From assembly GCA_035561135.1 (NCBI GenBank), contig DATMYA010000014.1:62001-126000 (forward strand): a stretch of DNA of 64,000 nt, written 5' to 3'. Position numbers and translations under genes: made by a program. Source of the DNA: Clostridia bacterium (GTDB lineage: Bacteria; Acidobacteriota; Terriglobia; Terriglobales; Acidobacteriaceae). Of this stretch, positions 32,707 through 41,311 are shown in pieces (within the stretch, counting starts at the first letter, position 1; each line of letters starts with the position of its first letter). The notes below the pieces were generated by a model. The model was not told the origin of the DNA. It did not search any database and was given only the letters and a program-made list of their open reading frames with translations.

Positions 32707-34638
32707 TCACGGTCGAAGGGGCAAGTCGGCCCTGATCAGTAGTTCCGCTTGCCTCCAAACGCTGGGGTCGCATTCGATCTGCGTATGGCCCTTCGAGAAG
32801 ACGCGGTCGTACCAAGGATACTCATTGCAGTTGTAATCGCCGGGCTCGTAGTCAAAGCGGAAATTGCCGATGATTTGCGTCCGTGTTGCATCGGCCGCGC
32901 GGATGGTCGATTGGCCGTGTAGACGTCCGTTGGTCTGGTAGAAGTTAACAGCCCGCAGGACATTAGCTGGTATCAGCGAATCGTCCTTGTGAACCTTGGC
33001 AACACTATCCACTTGAATCGTGAGAAGTACGGGAACGCCGTCGGCTTGCAGTTTACGTGCGAGCAGGATGGCTTCGGAACCTCCCCAACTGTGTCCATAG
33101 ATGATGATGCGGGCATTCTGCTTTTCTGATGTCGAGAGAATGCCGTTATGGTCGGCGTCCAGGAGGGAAAGCACCCTTAGTCGAGCGGATGCCCCGTGGC
33201 GATTCTCAAAGGTTTCGACATGCACACCGGTGGGATAAGACTTGCGCAGGCTAGCTGCGAGCTGCACTTCGGCATGAACGGGATTGTTATGGTTGATGAA
33301 CCCTCCGACAAATCCGATGACAATAGCCGGCGTCGCGACAGGAGCAACTTCGACTTTGGGCGCAGTCGGAGACTGTTGTTCCGCCTCAACAATGGCAACT
33401 GGTACAGGAGAGATCTGCTTCAATTCATCCACGGAAATCAGCAAACCGCGCCAGTGCCCGTCGTCCTTCTTCGTTTCTATCGACAAGGTGGTATTGGAAT
33501 AAAAGTCGAGCATGTTTGCGCGCAGCTCTGGCGACGTTTTATTGAAATGTCCGCCTGACAAACGCGTCAGCAACTTTGCATAGCTCTCGTCGGTGAGCGA
33601 GTACTCCGCGGCTCTGGTGGGTGCGCCAGTATCGAGGTCACTGTTAGCCAGCACCAGTGTGCCGGCGCGCTCTTGTCGGAGAAAAGCGCGATATTGGTCA
33701 ACTGTCGTATTGATGCTTTTGAAATAGAGATCTTCCGTTTGCGCAGTCGGGTTGTTAAAAGCCATGCCCTTGAATGGGCCGACCTTGGGCATGTAGCGGA
33801 GTAACGTGGATAAGATACGCGTGCCTAACCCCGGCCTTACATAGTCCTTTCCCCATTCTTTTTCGTAAGCGGAGCGCGAAAGGCGATACAGGAATTTCTG
33901 TCTCGCAAAGTTCGGCGTCTCGCGCATCAATTCCTTCTTGTGGGTTCGGAGCGCGACCTGCGTCATGTGCGGTATCAAACTACCCACGGAATAACGATAG
34001 GAGCCGATCGCGAGATCCTCGTGCGTGAGCACGTCTTTCAACTCCACTCCATAGACGATGGGGAACACTCTCTCGAGCAGTGATTTCGATACCTGGAAGC
34101 CGATGAAATCGTGGTACTGCTGAGAGGCATATCGGTTCTTCGCAACCTGCACAGTGTCGAAGCCGAACTCTGTTTTGAGGTGGGCTGGCCTGTCCTGCGC
34201 ATAACGTACGGACTTGCCAAACTTCGCCATTAACTTCGGATACTGGATGGCAACAGCCTGATTGACCGCCGGGTGGCCGGCTATGTCCGAGGCGTAGTGA
34301 GACAGGGCGCCAAGCGCGAAGGCGTATTCGTTCACATCCTTGCTTTGCAACAGAAGTTCCTGCACAAAATCCCCGGTGCGAACGTAATGCACGAGGTCGC
34401 TGAACTCTCGACTGCCGAAGGGATAGTAACCAAGATCCTGAATCACAGCGCCCCCGTAGGCATAGGCATGCGCCTCCGTGACTTGGGCTTCGGTCAGCCC
34501 AGGGTAACGTTTAAGAAGCAGCGGCCGGATCTCGTCAGCCCAAAGCAAGTCCACGATTTCTTCGTGCGTAAGAACGGAATACGCGGGCGAAGTGGCGCTG
34601 AACATAAGAATCACGAGAACAAGCGACGTCGCTCGCAT
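32707..34638 (-). CDS. Exported zinc-dependent phospholipase C-like / alpha-beta hydrolase fusion
   Basis: A protein of 643 residues from the ATG at 34638, which opens a signal peptide (MRATSLVLVILMFSATSPAY). The N-terminal part (about 25-330) resembles zinc-dependent phospholipase C/S1-P1 folds: LTHEEIVDLLW at the mature N-terminus, then AYAYGGAVIQDLGYYPFGSR and FALGALSHYASDIAGHPAVN with His and Asp ligands. The C-terminal part (about 470-640) has VGGFINHNNPVHAEVQLAAS and GHSWGGSEAILLARKL, an alpha/beta-hydrolase nucleophile elbow (Ser in GHSWG). A frame from 34776 exists but adds a non-signal-like prefix. Likely a secreted lipase or phospholipase. Confidence 0.7.
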   Translation of the reverse strand: MRATSLVLVILMFSATSPAYSVLTHEEIVDLLWADEIRPLLLKRYPGLTEAQVTEAHAYAYGGAVIQDLGYYPFGSREFSDLVHYVRTGDFVQELLLQSKDVNEYAFALGALSHYASDIAGHPAVNQAVAIQYPKLMAKFGKSVRYAQDRPAHLKTEFGFDTVQVAKNRYASQQYHDFIGFQVSKSLLERVFPIVYGVELKDVLTHEDLAIGSYRYSVGSLIPHMTQVALRTHKKELMRETPNFARQKFLYRLSRSAYEKEWGKDYVRPGLGTRILSTLLRYMPKVGPFKGMAFNNPTAQTEDLYFKSINTTVDQYRAFLRQERAGTLVLANSDLDTGAPTRAAEYSLTDESYAKLLTRLSGGHFNKTSPELRANMLDFYSNTTLSIETKKDDGHWRGLLISVDELKQISPVPVAIVEAEQQSPTAPKVEVAPVATPAIVIGFVGGFINHNNPVHAEVQLAASLRKSYPTGVHVETFENRHGASARLRVLSLLDADHNGILSTSEKQNARIIIYGHSWGGSEAILLARKLQADGVPVLLTIQVDSVAKVHKDDSLIPANVLRAVNFYQTNGRLHGQSTIRAADATRTQIIGNFRFDYEPGDYNCNEYPWYDRVFSKGHTQIECDPSVWRQAELLIRADLPLRP

Positions 34639-34697
34639 GGCAAGCAGGCGCCAGTTCTTGATAACGGCGAGTAACGAGTTGGAAAAGTGCAACACGG

Positions 34698-34853
34698 TTA
34701 GATTCGTCCAAGCAGCAGGAGAATGACGATGATTAGAAGAATGAGTCCTAATCCTCCGGTCGGGGCGTATCCCCAATTCTTACTGTGCGACCAGCGCGGC
34801 AATGCGCCAAACAATGCCAAGATCAAAATCACGATCAATATGGTTCCAAGCAT
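34698..34853 (-). CDS. DUF3309-type small membrane protein
   Basis: A 51-residue protein: a first helix MLGTILIVILILALFGALP, a short loop RWSHSKNWGYAPTGG, and a second helix GLGLILLIIVILLLLGRI. This matches the DUF3309 family of tiny two-helix proteins, often stress-induced. It lies 59 bp upstream of the phospholipase-like gene on the same strand. The role is unknown. Confidence 0.85.
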   Translation of the reverse strand: MLGTILIVILILALFGALPRWSHSKNWGYAPTGGLGLILLIIVILLLLGRI

Positions 34854-34924
34854 GAGAACTCCTTTACGCTTTTAACAGCGGACTTCCGAAACAAGTTCCG
34901 TACCTCGCGTTTAATCCGAAATCA

Positions 34925-34948
34925 CGCGGGGTCCAAATGGACCCCGCG
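34925..34948 (-). terminator. Hairpin after the Gln-rich gene
   Basis: CGCGGGGTCC-AAAT-GGACCCCGCG is a perfect 10-bp stem 17 bp after the stop of the Gln-rich gene. The T-run on minus is weak (GTGATTTC), so it could be a terminator or mRNA-stabilising hairpin. Confidence 0.5.
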
Positions 34949-34965
34949 CATCTGTGTGGGCGAAG

Positions 34966-35679
34966 TTAGAGATTGATGGTGATAGCGATACCTGGACGAT
35001 CCATGTATCTGCGGTTGTACAAGTAATATCCGTCATCCACGTAATCGACGTAGACATCGTCGTTCTCGTACCAGTTGTCTCCCCAGTATTCCGGATAAGG
35101 ATCAACGGTCGTGAACCAATAGCCGCGGTACTGGAACCTTGGGGCTCCGCCAACGACTAGGAAGGGCAGGCTGAAGATGCGGAAATAGTGGTTTCGTCCG
35201 TAGTAGCTGCGGAAGTAGTTGTCAGGAATGCGATAGCCGTTGTAACCGCCGCGTCGCTGCCACGTCTGGTGCTCTGACTCCCAACTGCGGGCGCGGTGCT
35301 GCTGCCAAACGCTCCGCTGTTCGAATTGCTGCGCATGCTGCTGTTGCTGCGTACGCTGCTGCTGTGCATGTCCGCGGTCGTCCCTGTTGGACGCTGATTG
35401 GTGTTGCTGTGCTCGCTGCTGCTGTCTGTCTTGATTCTGCTGTTGCTTCACTACTCGCTGCTGTTTTTGTCTGTCTTGTTTTTGCTGCTGCTTCTGTATC
35501 TTCTGTTCTTGTTTCTGAATCTTTTGTTGCTGTTTATTGTGCGCTTTGTCTTCTTTGGCTTGCTGTTTTCCCGAGTTACCGTGCTGTTCGCCTGGGTTGT
35601 GCTGTGCTAAGGCAAAAGTAGTGACTCCAAGAAACACGAACAAAAGGATTACATTGCATAGAAAACTGATTCGTTTCAT
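34966..35679 (-). CDS. Exported Gln-rich protein
   Basis: A 237-residue protein from ATG 35679. A signal peptide (MKRISFLCNVILLFVFLGVT) is followed by an extreme Gln/Lys/Arg low-complexity region (about 30-145; repeats such as KQQQKIQKQEQK), likely extended or coiled. The C-terminal part is rich in Tyr, Arg, Asp and Trp: DNYFRSYYGRNHYFRI, PRFQYRGYWFTTVDPYPEYW, then an acidic DDVYVDYVDDGYYLYNRRY. This last block is common in periplasmic or surface proteins of Acidobacteria and Proteobacteria. The island palindrome lies 150 bp upstream (35830). Confidence 0.75.
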   Translation of the reverse strand: MKRISFLCNVILLFVFLGVTTFALAQHNPGEQHGNSGKQQAKEDKAHNKQQQKIQKQEQKIQKQQQKQDRQKQQRVVKQQQNQDRQQQRAQQHQSASNRDDRGHAQQQRTQQQQHAQQFEQRSVWQQHRARSWESEHQTWQRRGGYNGYRIPDNYFRSYYGRNHYFRIFSLPFLVVGGAPRFQYRGYWFTTVDPYPEYWGDNWYENDDVYVDYVDDGYYLYNRRYMDRPGIAITINL

Positions 35680-35829
35680 GTGTGGTGCCTCTCTTACAAT
35701 GTTCGGGAAGAACTTGCGATTCTGCGTGTAGCGCGCTTCCCAAGACTTTTCCGGCATGTTGACCTCGCAGTTGCCGAATTCCTAAGTACTCGATCCTCTA
35801 CTTACGTTAGTCAGATCGGAATCAACTGT

Positions 35830-35847
35830 CTGAGCTGAATTGCTCAA
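35830..35847. promoter_or_regulatory. Island palindrome, site 5
   Basis: CTGAGCTGA-ATTGCTCAA, 6 of 9 positions symmetrical, with clear TGAGC...GCTCA arms. It lies 150 bp upstream of the Gln-rich gene and about 75 bp after the OmpA terminator. Confidence 0.45.
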
Positions 35848-35899
35848 CTCTGCTTTTCATCGAGTGCAGCGGCATGCTTTCGGGCTTGTTCGGACAATA

Positions 35900-35930
35900 A
35901 GAAACGCGAGCCCATGTATTGGACTCGCGC
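35900..35930 (-). terminator. Terminator of the OmpA gene
   Basis: On minus CGCGAGTCCA-ATACA-TGGGCTCGCG forms a 10-bp stem with one G-T pair, followed by TTTCTTATT. It is 22 bp beyond the stop of the OmpA gene. Confidence 0.6.
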
Positions 35931-35951
35931 GATTACTGACCCTTAATGCGT

Positions 35952-37619
35952 TTAATTCAAGCTATCGGTCGTGGTGGTGATAGTGGTCTGGCCGATTGCT
36001 TCGCCGGATACGACCAGCTCAACCCTGCGGTTCTGCTGACGCCCGGAAGCATTGTCGTTCGAGGCTACAGGCAGCGTCTCGCCGAAACCGGTAGAGCTGA
36101 CCGAATCCTTCGTGACGCCCTGCTGGACGAGGTAGTCACGCACAGAACCGGCGCGGTTTTCGGAAAGCGTCTGGTTCATTACGTCGCTCCCTACGCTATC
36201 TGTGTAACCGCCGACTGCGATGTTAAGTCCAGGATAAGCGAGCAGAATGCCAGCAACCTTCGCCAGTTTCTCTCGCGCACCCGGTTTCAGGGAATACTTA
36301 GCAGTGTCAAACAGCACGTCTGACATACTGACAATTAGGCCGCGTGCGCTGTCGCGAGTTTGAAGAATGGTATTCAACTGCGCCGATAGACGTTCGCGCA
36401 TGGCGAGCTTGTCGGCATCAGCTTTTCCAGCGGCCTGCTGCGCTTCCAGCGCGGCTAACCTGGACTTCTCTGCACCAGCCTGCGCTGCGGATAATGCGCT
36501 GGCGGAAGCAGCCCGGCTGTCGGCCATATCAGACCTGGCCTTCGCCGAAGCGGATTCCGCATCCAAAGCGTCGGTGCGGGCCTTAGCGGCGTCTGCTTCA
36601 GCCTGTGCCTTGGCGGCCTGTGCCGTCAACGTGTCCGATTCGGCCTGGGCTTTAGCGGCTTGGGCATTGGCAGTATCACTCTGGGCCTGTTCCTTCTGTC
36701 TTATCGCTCGATCGGCTTGGCGCTGCGATCTTGCCTGCGCATCGGCCGAGTCATGACGCTCGTTGGCCAACCGTTCTTCCTCGATTTTCGTGACTGCGAT
36801 GGCGCGTGCGTCTTCAGCTGTTTGCACTGCCTCGCGGGCAACGGCGATCAACTGCTTCTTCTCGATGTTCTTCCTGGTCGCATATTCATCGGTGGTGTTC
36901 ATCAACTGGACAGCGTGCTGATAGCTGGCGTTGGCGTACTTTTCTGCGCCCTCAGATTCAGCGATGCGCAAAGCATTGCGCGCTTCAAAGAATTCGAGGG
37001 GTAGCTTGGTATTCAGCACCACAGGGTCGATCCTGTATCCCGTCGGAATATATCCGCCGCGCTCCATGAGTTCATACTTAGCACTCACGGTTTCCGTCGC
37101 GCCCTTCGTGTCTTCGCGAACGACGTTCTCGATGACGACCACGTTGCTCGGCTGGCGTACTGCGAAGTACGGTTCCGCCGTTACCACCAGTGCGAACGCC
37201 TGCAGGTCGGTGGTTACATCAACCTTGCTGCGATGGTTGTCGCCAACCAGTATTTCACCGAGGTTGATAGCACGGCCCTCAGGCGAAATCGCCCATATCA
37301 CATACGTCAGATATTCGTTTCCAAAGGTCTTCGGGCTCTCTAGATTGCCGAATTCAACTTCGATTTCGATATACCCCTTCTTACTTTCCACCTTGGCTTG
37401 ACCATTTGCCCTGGGCATCAGGTCAGTGCCAGCAAAGTCCAGCTTGGTGGCTCCGCTGCGATGCTTATAGTTGATGGCCTGAATGCTGCGGCTGGTTACG
37501 TTCACGCGGAATACCGGCGTGGGGCTTAACGGCTCCAGCGTTATGGACTGCGAGTTGGTTTGAGCTAACGCGCTCATACTAAAAATGAATCCCACGGCTA
37601 GCAATTGTGTGATTTTCAA
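35952..37619 (-). CDS. OmpA-family peptidoglycan-binding outer-membrane protein
   Basis: A 555-residue exported protein: signal peptide (MKITQLLAVGFIFSMSALAQ), a beta-rich N-terminal domain (25-230), a DUF4398-like helix (ALRIAESEGAEKYANASYQH), a long Ala/Gln-rich coiled coil (about 270-400, repeated ADKAQAE-type heptads), and a C-terminal OmpA domain (about 415-535) with LFDTAKYSLKPGAREKLAK, YTDSVGSDVMNQTLSENRAG and RRVELVVSG, including the Asp and Arg that bind meso-DAP. It anchors the outer membrane to the wall. The sortase gene lies 222 bp upstream on the same strand. Confidence 0.9.
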   Translation of the reverse strand: MKITQLLAVGFIFSMSALAQTNSQSITLEPLSPTPVFRVNVTSRSIQAINYKHRSGATKLDFAGTDLMPRANGQAKVESKKGYIEIEVEFGNLESPKTFGNEYLTYVIWAISPEGRAINLGEILVGDNHRSKVDVTTDLQAFALVVTAEPYFAVRQPSNVVVIENVVREDTKGATETVSAKYELMERGGYIPTGYRIDPVVLNTKLPLEFFEARNALRIAESEGAEKYANASYQHAVQLMNTTDEYATRKNIEKKQLIAVAREAVQTAEDARAIAVTKIEEERLANERHDSADAQARSQRQADRAIRQKEQAQSDTANAQAAKAQAESDTLTAQAAKAQAEADAAKARTDALDAESASAKARSDMADSRAASASALSAAQAGAEKSRLAALEAQQAAGKADADKLAMRERLSAQLNTILQTRDSARGLIVSMSDVLFDTAKYSLKPGAREKLAKVAGILLAYPGLNIAVGGYTDSVGSDVMNQTLSENRAGSVRDYLVQQGVTKDSVSSTGFGETLPVASNDNASGRQQNRRVELVVSGEAIGQTTITTTTDSLN

Positions 37620-37841
37620 AATGTCTCCAGCGTTCTGTTGGTGATGCGTAAACGTTCTTTACTGGCGGCCCGGAGCGGAACGACCGAATCTTTCGTTCGG
37701 AAATCGTGGGTGAAGATTCACCGGCCTGAGAGAGCAAGGGAGTGTTGCTTACGTATTCACTACGCCCAGAGAATGACAGGTATGGGAGTTCGCGTCTGAG
37801 CAAGAGTGCTCACCTGTGAGATAAACCGTCAAATGAAGCGC

Positions 37842-38474
37842 TCAGACTCGACGGGCGCGAACAATGAACCTCTTTGGCGCCGGACCTACGTAGTAGAAGG
37901 GGTAGCAGGTTACGAGCGTAAGTGTAGATCCGCCGGAGTCCTTCAACACGTCGGACTCGTTCTCCCCCACCACGGATATCGACTCGACCTGGTAGCGATA
38001 GGCGTCGGTCAGAGTAGTGAGGGTGATTTCGTCGTGCTGACGGATGTTGCGAAGTTCACGGAAGAAAGTGTCGCGATGTCCCGCGACGCCCACGTTACCA
38101 GAAGAGTCCGGGAAGGCGGTTCCCGGAATGTGTCCGACGGCGCGGCGCAATGTTTTCGCGTCCACGCCCTCCATCACGACCACATCCACGTCCAGCCTGG
38201 TTATCGCGAGCTTGCCGATCACCTCGCCACGGGCAATGCTCACGCGTTCTACAGTTTGCGGCTGCGATATGTGTGTAGCAGGCTCGTCGGAGGCGCGCGA
38301 CGGACGAGAACTCTTGATGGCCTGTTCGAACCGCCAGATTTCGTACGCTTGCACGATCTTGGAATCGAGCGCCAGGTAAGCGACGAACGCGAGTAGCGCG
38401 AGTCCTGACGCGAGAAAGCACCACCGAAGCCAGCGCAATTTGTCTTCGCGTGTGGTCCTTCGACGCAGCAGCAT
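37842..38474 (-). CDS. Sortase (class D-like)
   Basis: A 210-residue membrane-anchored transpeptidase. One N-terminal helix (WLRWCFLASGLALLAFVAYL) precedes the sortase barrel. Catalytic residues are in place: His133 (VAGHRDTFFRELR), Cys190 (LTLVTCYPF) and Arg202 or Arg206 (PKRFIVRARR). The IPGTAFPDSSGNVGVAGHR stretch matches class D enzymes. Sortases are rare in diderm bacteria. The gene is 13 bp downstream of an LPQTG protein, which is surely its substrate, so the pair forms one operon. Confidence 0.93.
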   Translation of the reverse strand: MLLRRRTTREDKLRWLRWCFLASGLALLAFVAYLALDSKIVQAYEIWRFEQAIKSSRPSRASDEPATHISQPQTVERVSIARGEVIGKLAITRLDVDVVVMEGVDAKTLRRAVGHIPGTAFPDSSGNVGVAGHRDTFFRELRNIRQHDEITLTTLTDAYRYQVESISVVGENESDVLKDSGGSTLTLVTCYPFYYVGPAPKRFIVRARRV

Positions 38475-38487
38475 TACACGCGGCGAA

Positions 38488-39093
38488 CTATGCCATGAAC
38501 TTCATGGTTGCAGCTGTACCGAGCGAAAGCAGGCCAAAGCAAGCGATCAGCGGCAAGTAGCTGCCCGTCTGAGGAAGTGTGGGCTGTTCCAGTTTTGCAA
38601 CTTCCACCGGCTCAGGCTTTACCACTTCAGCTACGTTTACATCTTCACCCGCCGGTGTGATGGCCGCGATCCGAGCAGTCTTCAATTCTTCAACGGATGC
38701 GATTTCTGTCGTATAGAACACCGGCTCATTGACGACCTTGGCCAGTGCCAGTGCCTTCGACTTACCGTAAACAAATTCTTCGCCCATTCTGTGATTCGGA
38801 TAGAACCAGGTGCGAAGAGCTTCCGGTTGGCCTTCACCGCGCTCTTTGAACGTCATGACGGTTTCGCCTGTGGAACGTGCCCGGTAATTCGGAACCGCGA
38901 GAATCGTAGTGAAGATGTGCGTCTGATCTTCGTTCATCACCTGCACTATGTGGCGATTGGTGGAGGAGTCCACAAGCTTGAACACGTACGTGCCAGCCGG
39001 CAGTACCTGGGCGCCAACACCGGGGACTTCGAACGGCGCGCTGAACTTTACGACTGTCATGTTGTTGGTGTCATCAGCAGAAGCGCTGGGCAT
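38488..39093 (-). CDS. LPQTG-anchored surface protein, signal peptide in another frame
   Basis: A protein of 201 residues as framed. It ends in a sorting signal: LPQTG (173-177), a hydrophobic stretch (YLPLIACFGLLSLG) and a short Lys tail. The body has a beta sandwich with GTYVFKLVDSSTNRHIVQVM. The ATG at 39093 gives no signal peptide. However, an ATG at 39152, after AAAAGG, opens MKFFAKYFVAVCMFALSS, an excellent signal peptide in a different frame; one base gained or two lost near 39095-39105 would join it to SASADDTNNMTVV. So the gene is likely broken by an indel, or the read has an error there. The only sortase substrate seen in the window. Confidence 0.8.
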   Translation of the reverse strand: MPSASADDTNNMTVVKFSAPFEVPGVGAQVLPAGTYVFKLVDSSTNRHIVQVMNEDQTHIFTTILAVPNYRARSTGETVMTFKERGEGQPEALRTWFYPNHRMGEEFVYGKSKALALAKVVNEPVFYTTEIASVEELKTARIAAITPAGEDVNVAEVVKPEPVEVAKLEQPTLPQTGSYLPLIACFGLLSLGTAATMKFMA

Positions 39094-39316
39094 GACGGAG
39101 AGGACAGCGCGAACATGCAGACAGCGACGAAATATTTCGCGAAAAACTTCATTGTTTACCTTTTCTTGAGATCGTTAACAGCCGGGTGGAGTGCACGACG
39201 GAGACTGCATTGGTGGGGCCTGCGTCCGGTAACGCTCCATCTAAACCGGTTGGCTCTGCGTCTCATTGCATTGCAGAGTCTTGCAAACACAATATGAGCT
39301 ACTCGGGATATCGATG

Positions 39317-39334
39317 CTGGTCAATATTGACCGC
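39317..39334. promoter_or_regulatory. Island palindrome, site 6
   Basis: CTGGTCAAT-ATTGACCGC, 7 of 9 positions symmetrical with a perfect GGTCAATATTGACC core (14 bp). It lies in the divergent region between the LPQTG gene (165 bp from its ATG at 39152) and the DUF3011 gene (252 bp). The rest of the 39153-39585 gap shows no gene. Confidence 0.55.
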
Positions 39335-39585
39335 CGGGCAACGATTGTTTCTCGAGCTATATAAGCAACGCGCGCGAGGACTTCGCGACTGCGCAGACGC
39401 GATCGATTTCGAATTCTTCTTGCAATGTGAGCAGTTGTGACCAGACCTGCTCTTCGGCGCCTTGTAATGTGGGTTCAGGTAATGAGGCACCAGCACTGAA
39501 CCGCATGGTGGACGTCATCCGTGACGTAATCTTCCTCCGCTAATCCCTCGCAACAACAGCTTTCAGATCTATAAGGAGATTCACC

Positions 39586-41190
39586 TTGAAGAGATTAAGT
39601 ATTGCTTTACTGCTGATGTGTTTAATAGCAATCCCCACCTTAGCCCAACAGAATGGCAGCTGGGAGATCGTGCGTGCCGATTATGGCTGGGGCAACAACT
39701 GGGTTGACGTAACAAGCCGGGTGCGTTCGCTGGTCCAGAACAACTCTCTCAGTTTCCGCGTGAATGGAAACACTCTAGGCGCGACGCAGCGCCAGGGACG
39801 CAACCGAACATTGCGCCTGCAACTGAAGTCGCGCAATGGAAACACGCAGCAGATGACCTTCCGTGAGAACCAGCAAGTCAACTTGCAGGTTTACAACACG
39901 TACCAATCAGGGCTGCAGATCAATCGTGCTATCTATGGCGCTGACGGCCGCAATGCCGATGTTACGTCGCGCCTGAATTCGTTCTTACAGAACAACAACC
40001 AAATCAATTTGCAGGTAACGAACCAGAACATGGGCGGCGATCCGGCACCGAATAAACGCAAGACGCTGACCGTCGATTACATGATGAATGGCCGCAACGA
40101 ACGCGCCACGGTTCGCGAGAACGAAATGTTACGACTGTTTAATCCGAACGCCACCACCCAAAGCAATCTGCGGATTGACCGAGCTACCTACGGCGCTGGT
40201 TATCGCACGGCCGACGTCACTTCGCGCTTGAGTTCGCAGGTACAAGGCGATCAGCTCAATCTGCAAGTCACGAACGACACCATGGGCGGCGATCCGGCGC
40301 CTAATCAGTCGAAGACGCTTACGGTGCAATACTCCATGAACGGCCGAAGCGATCAGGCAGTCGTCCGCGAAGGTGATCCGCTTCGTCTTCCCTACGGCAA
40401 CGGATACAGCAATGATTCTGGCCGTGATCGCGACAACATGCAGCTTTCGCAGCGAGTCGTTTGCGAATCTCTCCAGCAGGACGGCAATCGCCGCAAGTAT
40501 TGCGCGGCGAACACCAAGGGCGGAGTTCGCCTGGGCCGCACCATCGGCGGGCAATGTTTCGAAGGTTCCAGTTGGGGTTATGACAACGGCGGCATCTGGG
40601 TCGATCGCGGATGTCGAGCTGAGTTCGAGATGCGCGGCAATGGACGTCGTGCGAGCCTCTCTGGTTCAACGACGCTTGCTACTGGCACAGAACTCTCCGT
40701 TCGCACCAACGAGGCGATTGATTCGAAAAACGCGAACGAAGGACAGCCCTACACCGGGACCATTGCCACGGACGTTTTCGACGATACCGGCGCGATCGTG
40801 ATCCCCCTCGGGTCCGACGTCGAACTGGTCATCCGCAGCATGAACGGTGGCAGCATGGGTTCCGCATCGGACCTGGTGCTTGATATAAATTCCGTCACCG
40901 TAGACGGGTCGAAATATTACATCAGCACCGATGACCTTGCGCAGCAGGGTGGCAAAGGCGTAGGAGCTAACAAAAAGACGGCCATCATGGTCGGCGGCGG
41001 AGCCGGGCTGGGAACACTGATCGGAGCAATGGTCGGCGGCGGCAAAGGAGCCGCGATCGGAGCCGTTCTCGGCGCTGGTGCCGGCCTTGGGACCGAAGTG
41101 CTCACCAAGGGCAAGCAGGTACGAGTTCCTTCGGAAACGATCTTGAACTTCAGACTCGATCAGGACCTGCGTTTGCAAGCACGTCGCTAG
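39586..41190 (+). CDS. Exported repeat protein with DUF3011 and glycine-zipper domains
   Basis: A 534-residue secreted protein, TTG start with AAGGAG at 8 bp. After the signal peptide (MKRLSIALLLMCLIAIPTLA) come three copies of a domain of about 80 residues: RADYGWGNNWVDVTSRV, RAIYGADGRNADVTSRL, RATYGAGYRTADVTSRL, each followed by LQVTN...GGDPAPN and a V-RE-L strand. Next a DUF3011 motif (VCESLQQDGNRRKYC), then a beta-rich domain (about 360-450), and a C-terminal glycine zipper (GGGAGLGTLIGAMVGGGKG). Likely sits in the envelope, with the zipper in or on a membrane. Function unknown. Confidence 0.85.
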   Translation: MKRLSIALLLMCLIAIPTLAQQNGSWEIVRADYGWGNNWVDVTSRVRSLVQNNSLSFRVNGNTLGATQRQGRNRTLRLQLKSRNGNTQQMTFRENQQVNLQVYNTYQSGLQINRAIYGADGRNADVTSRLNSFLQNNNQINLQVTNQNMGGDPAPNKRKTLTVDYMMNGRNERATVRENEMLRLFNPNATTQSNLRIDRATYGAGYRTADVTSRLSSQVQGDQLNLQVTNDTMGGDPAPNQSKTLTVQYSMNGRSDQAVVREGDPLRLPYGNGYSNDSGRDRDNMQLSQRVVCESLQQDGNRRKYCAANTKGGVRLGRTIGGQCFEGSSWGYDNGGIWVDRGCRAEFEMRGNGRRASLSGSTTLATGTELSVRTNEAIDSKNANEGQPYTGTIATDVFDDTGAIVIPLGSDVELVIRSMNGGSMGSASDLVLDINSVTVDGSKYYISTDDLAQQGGKGVGANKKTAIMVGGGAGLGTLIGAMVGGGKGAAIGAVLGAGAGLGTEVLTKGKQVRVPSETILNFRLDQDLRLQARR

Positions 41191-41311
41191 CAGACTTTCT
41201 TGCCTCCACATCTTGGATTCAACCACCACACCGGCAGGATCTACCTGCAACTACAACGCGCCAAAACAGCGGTGGCGAACGCACTCAACACAGCCTGGAG
41301 GCTGGACTCAA

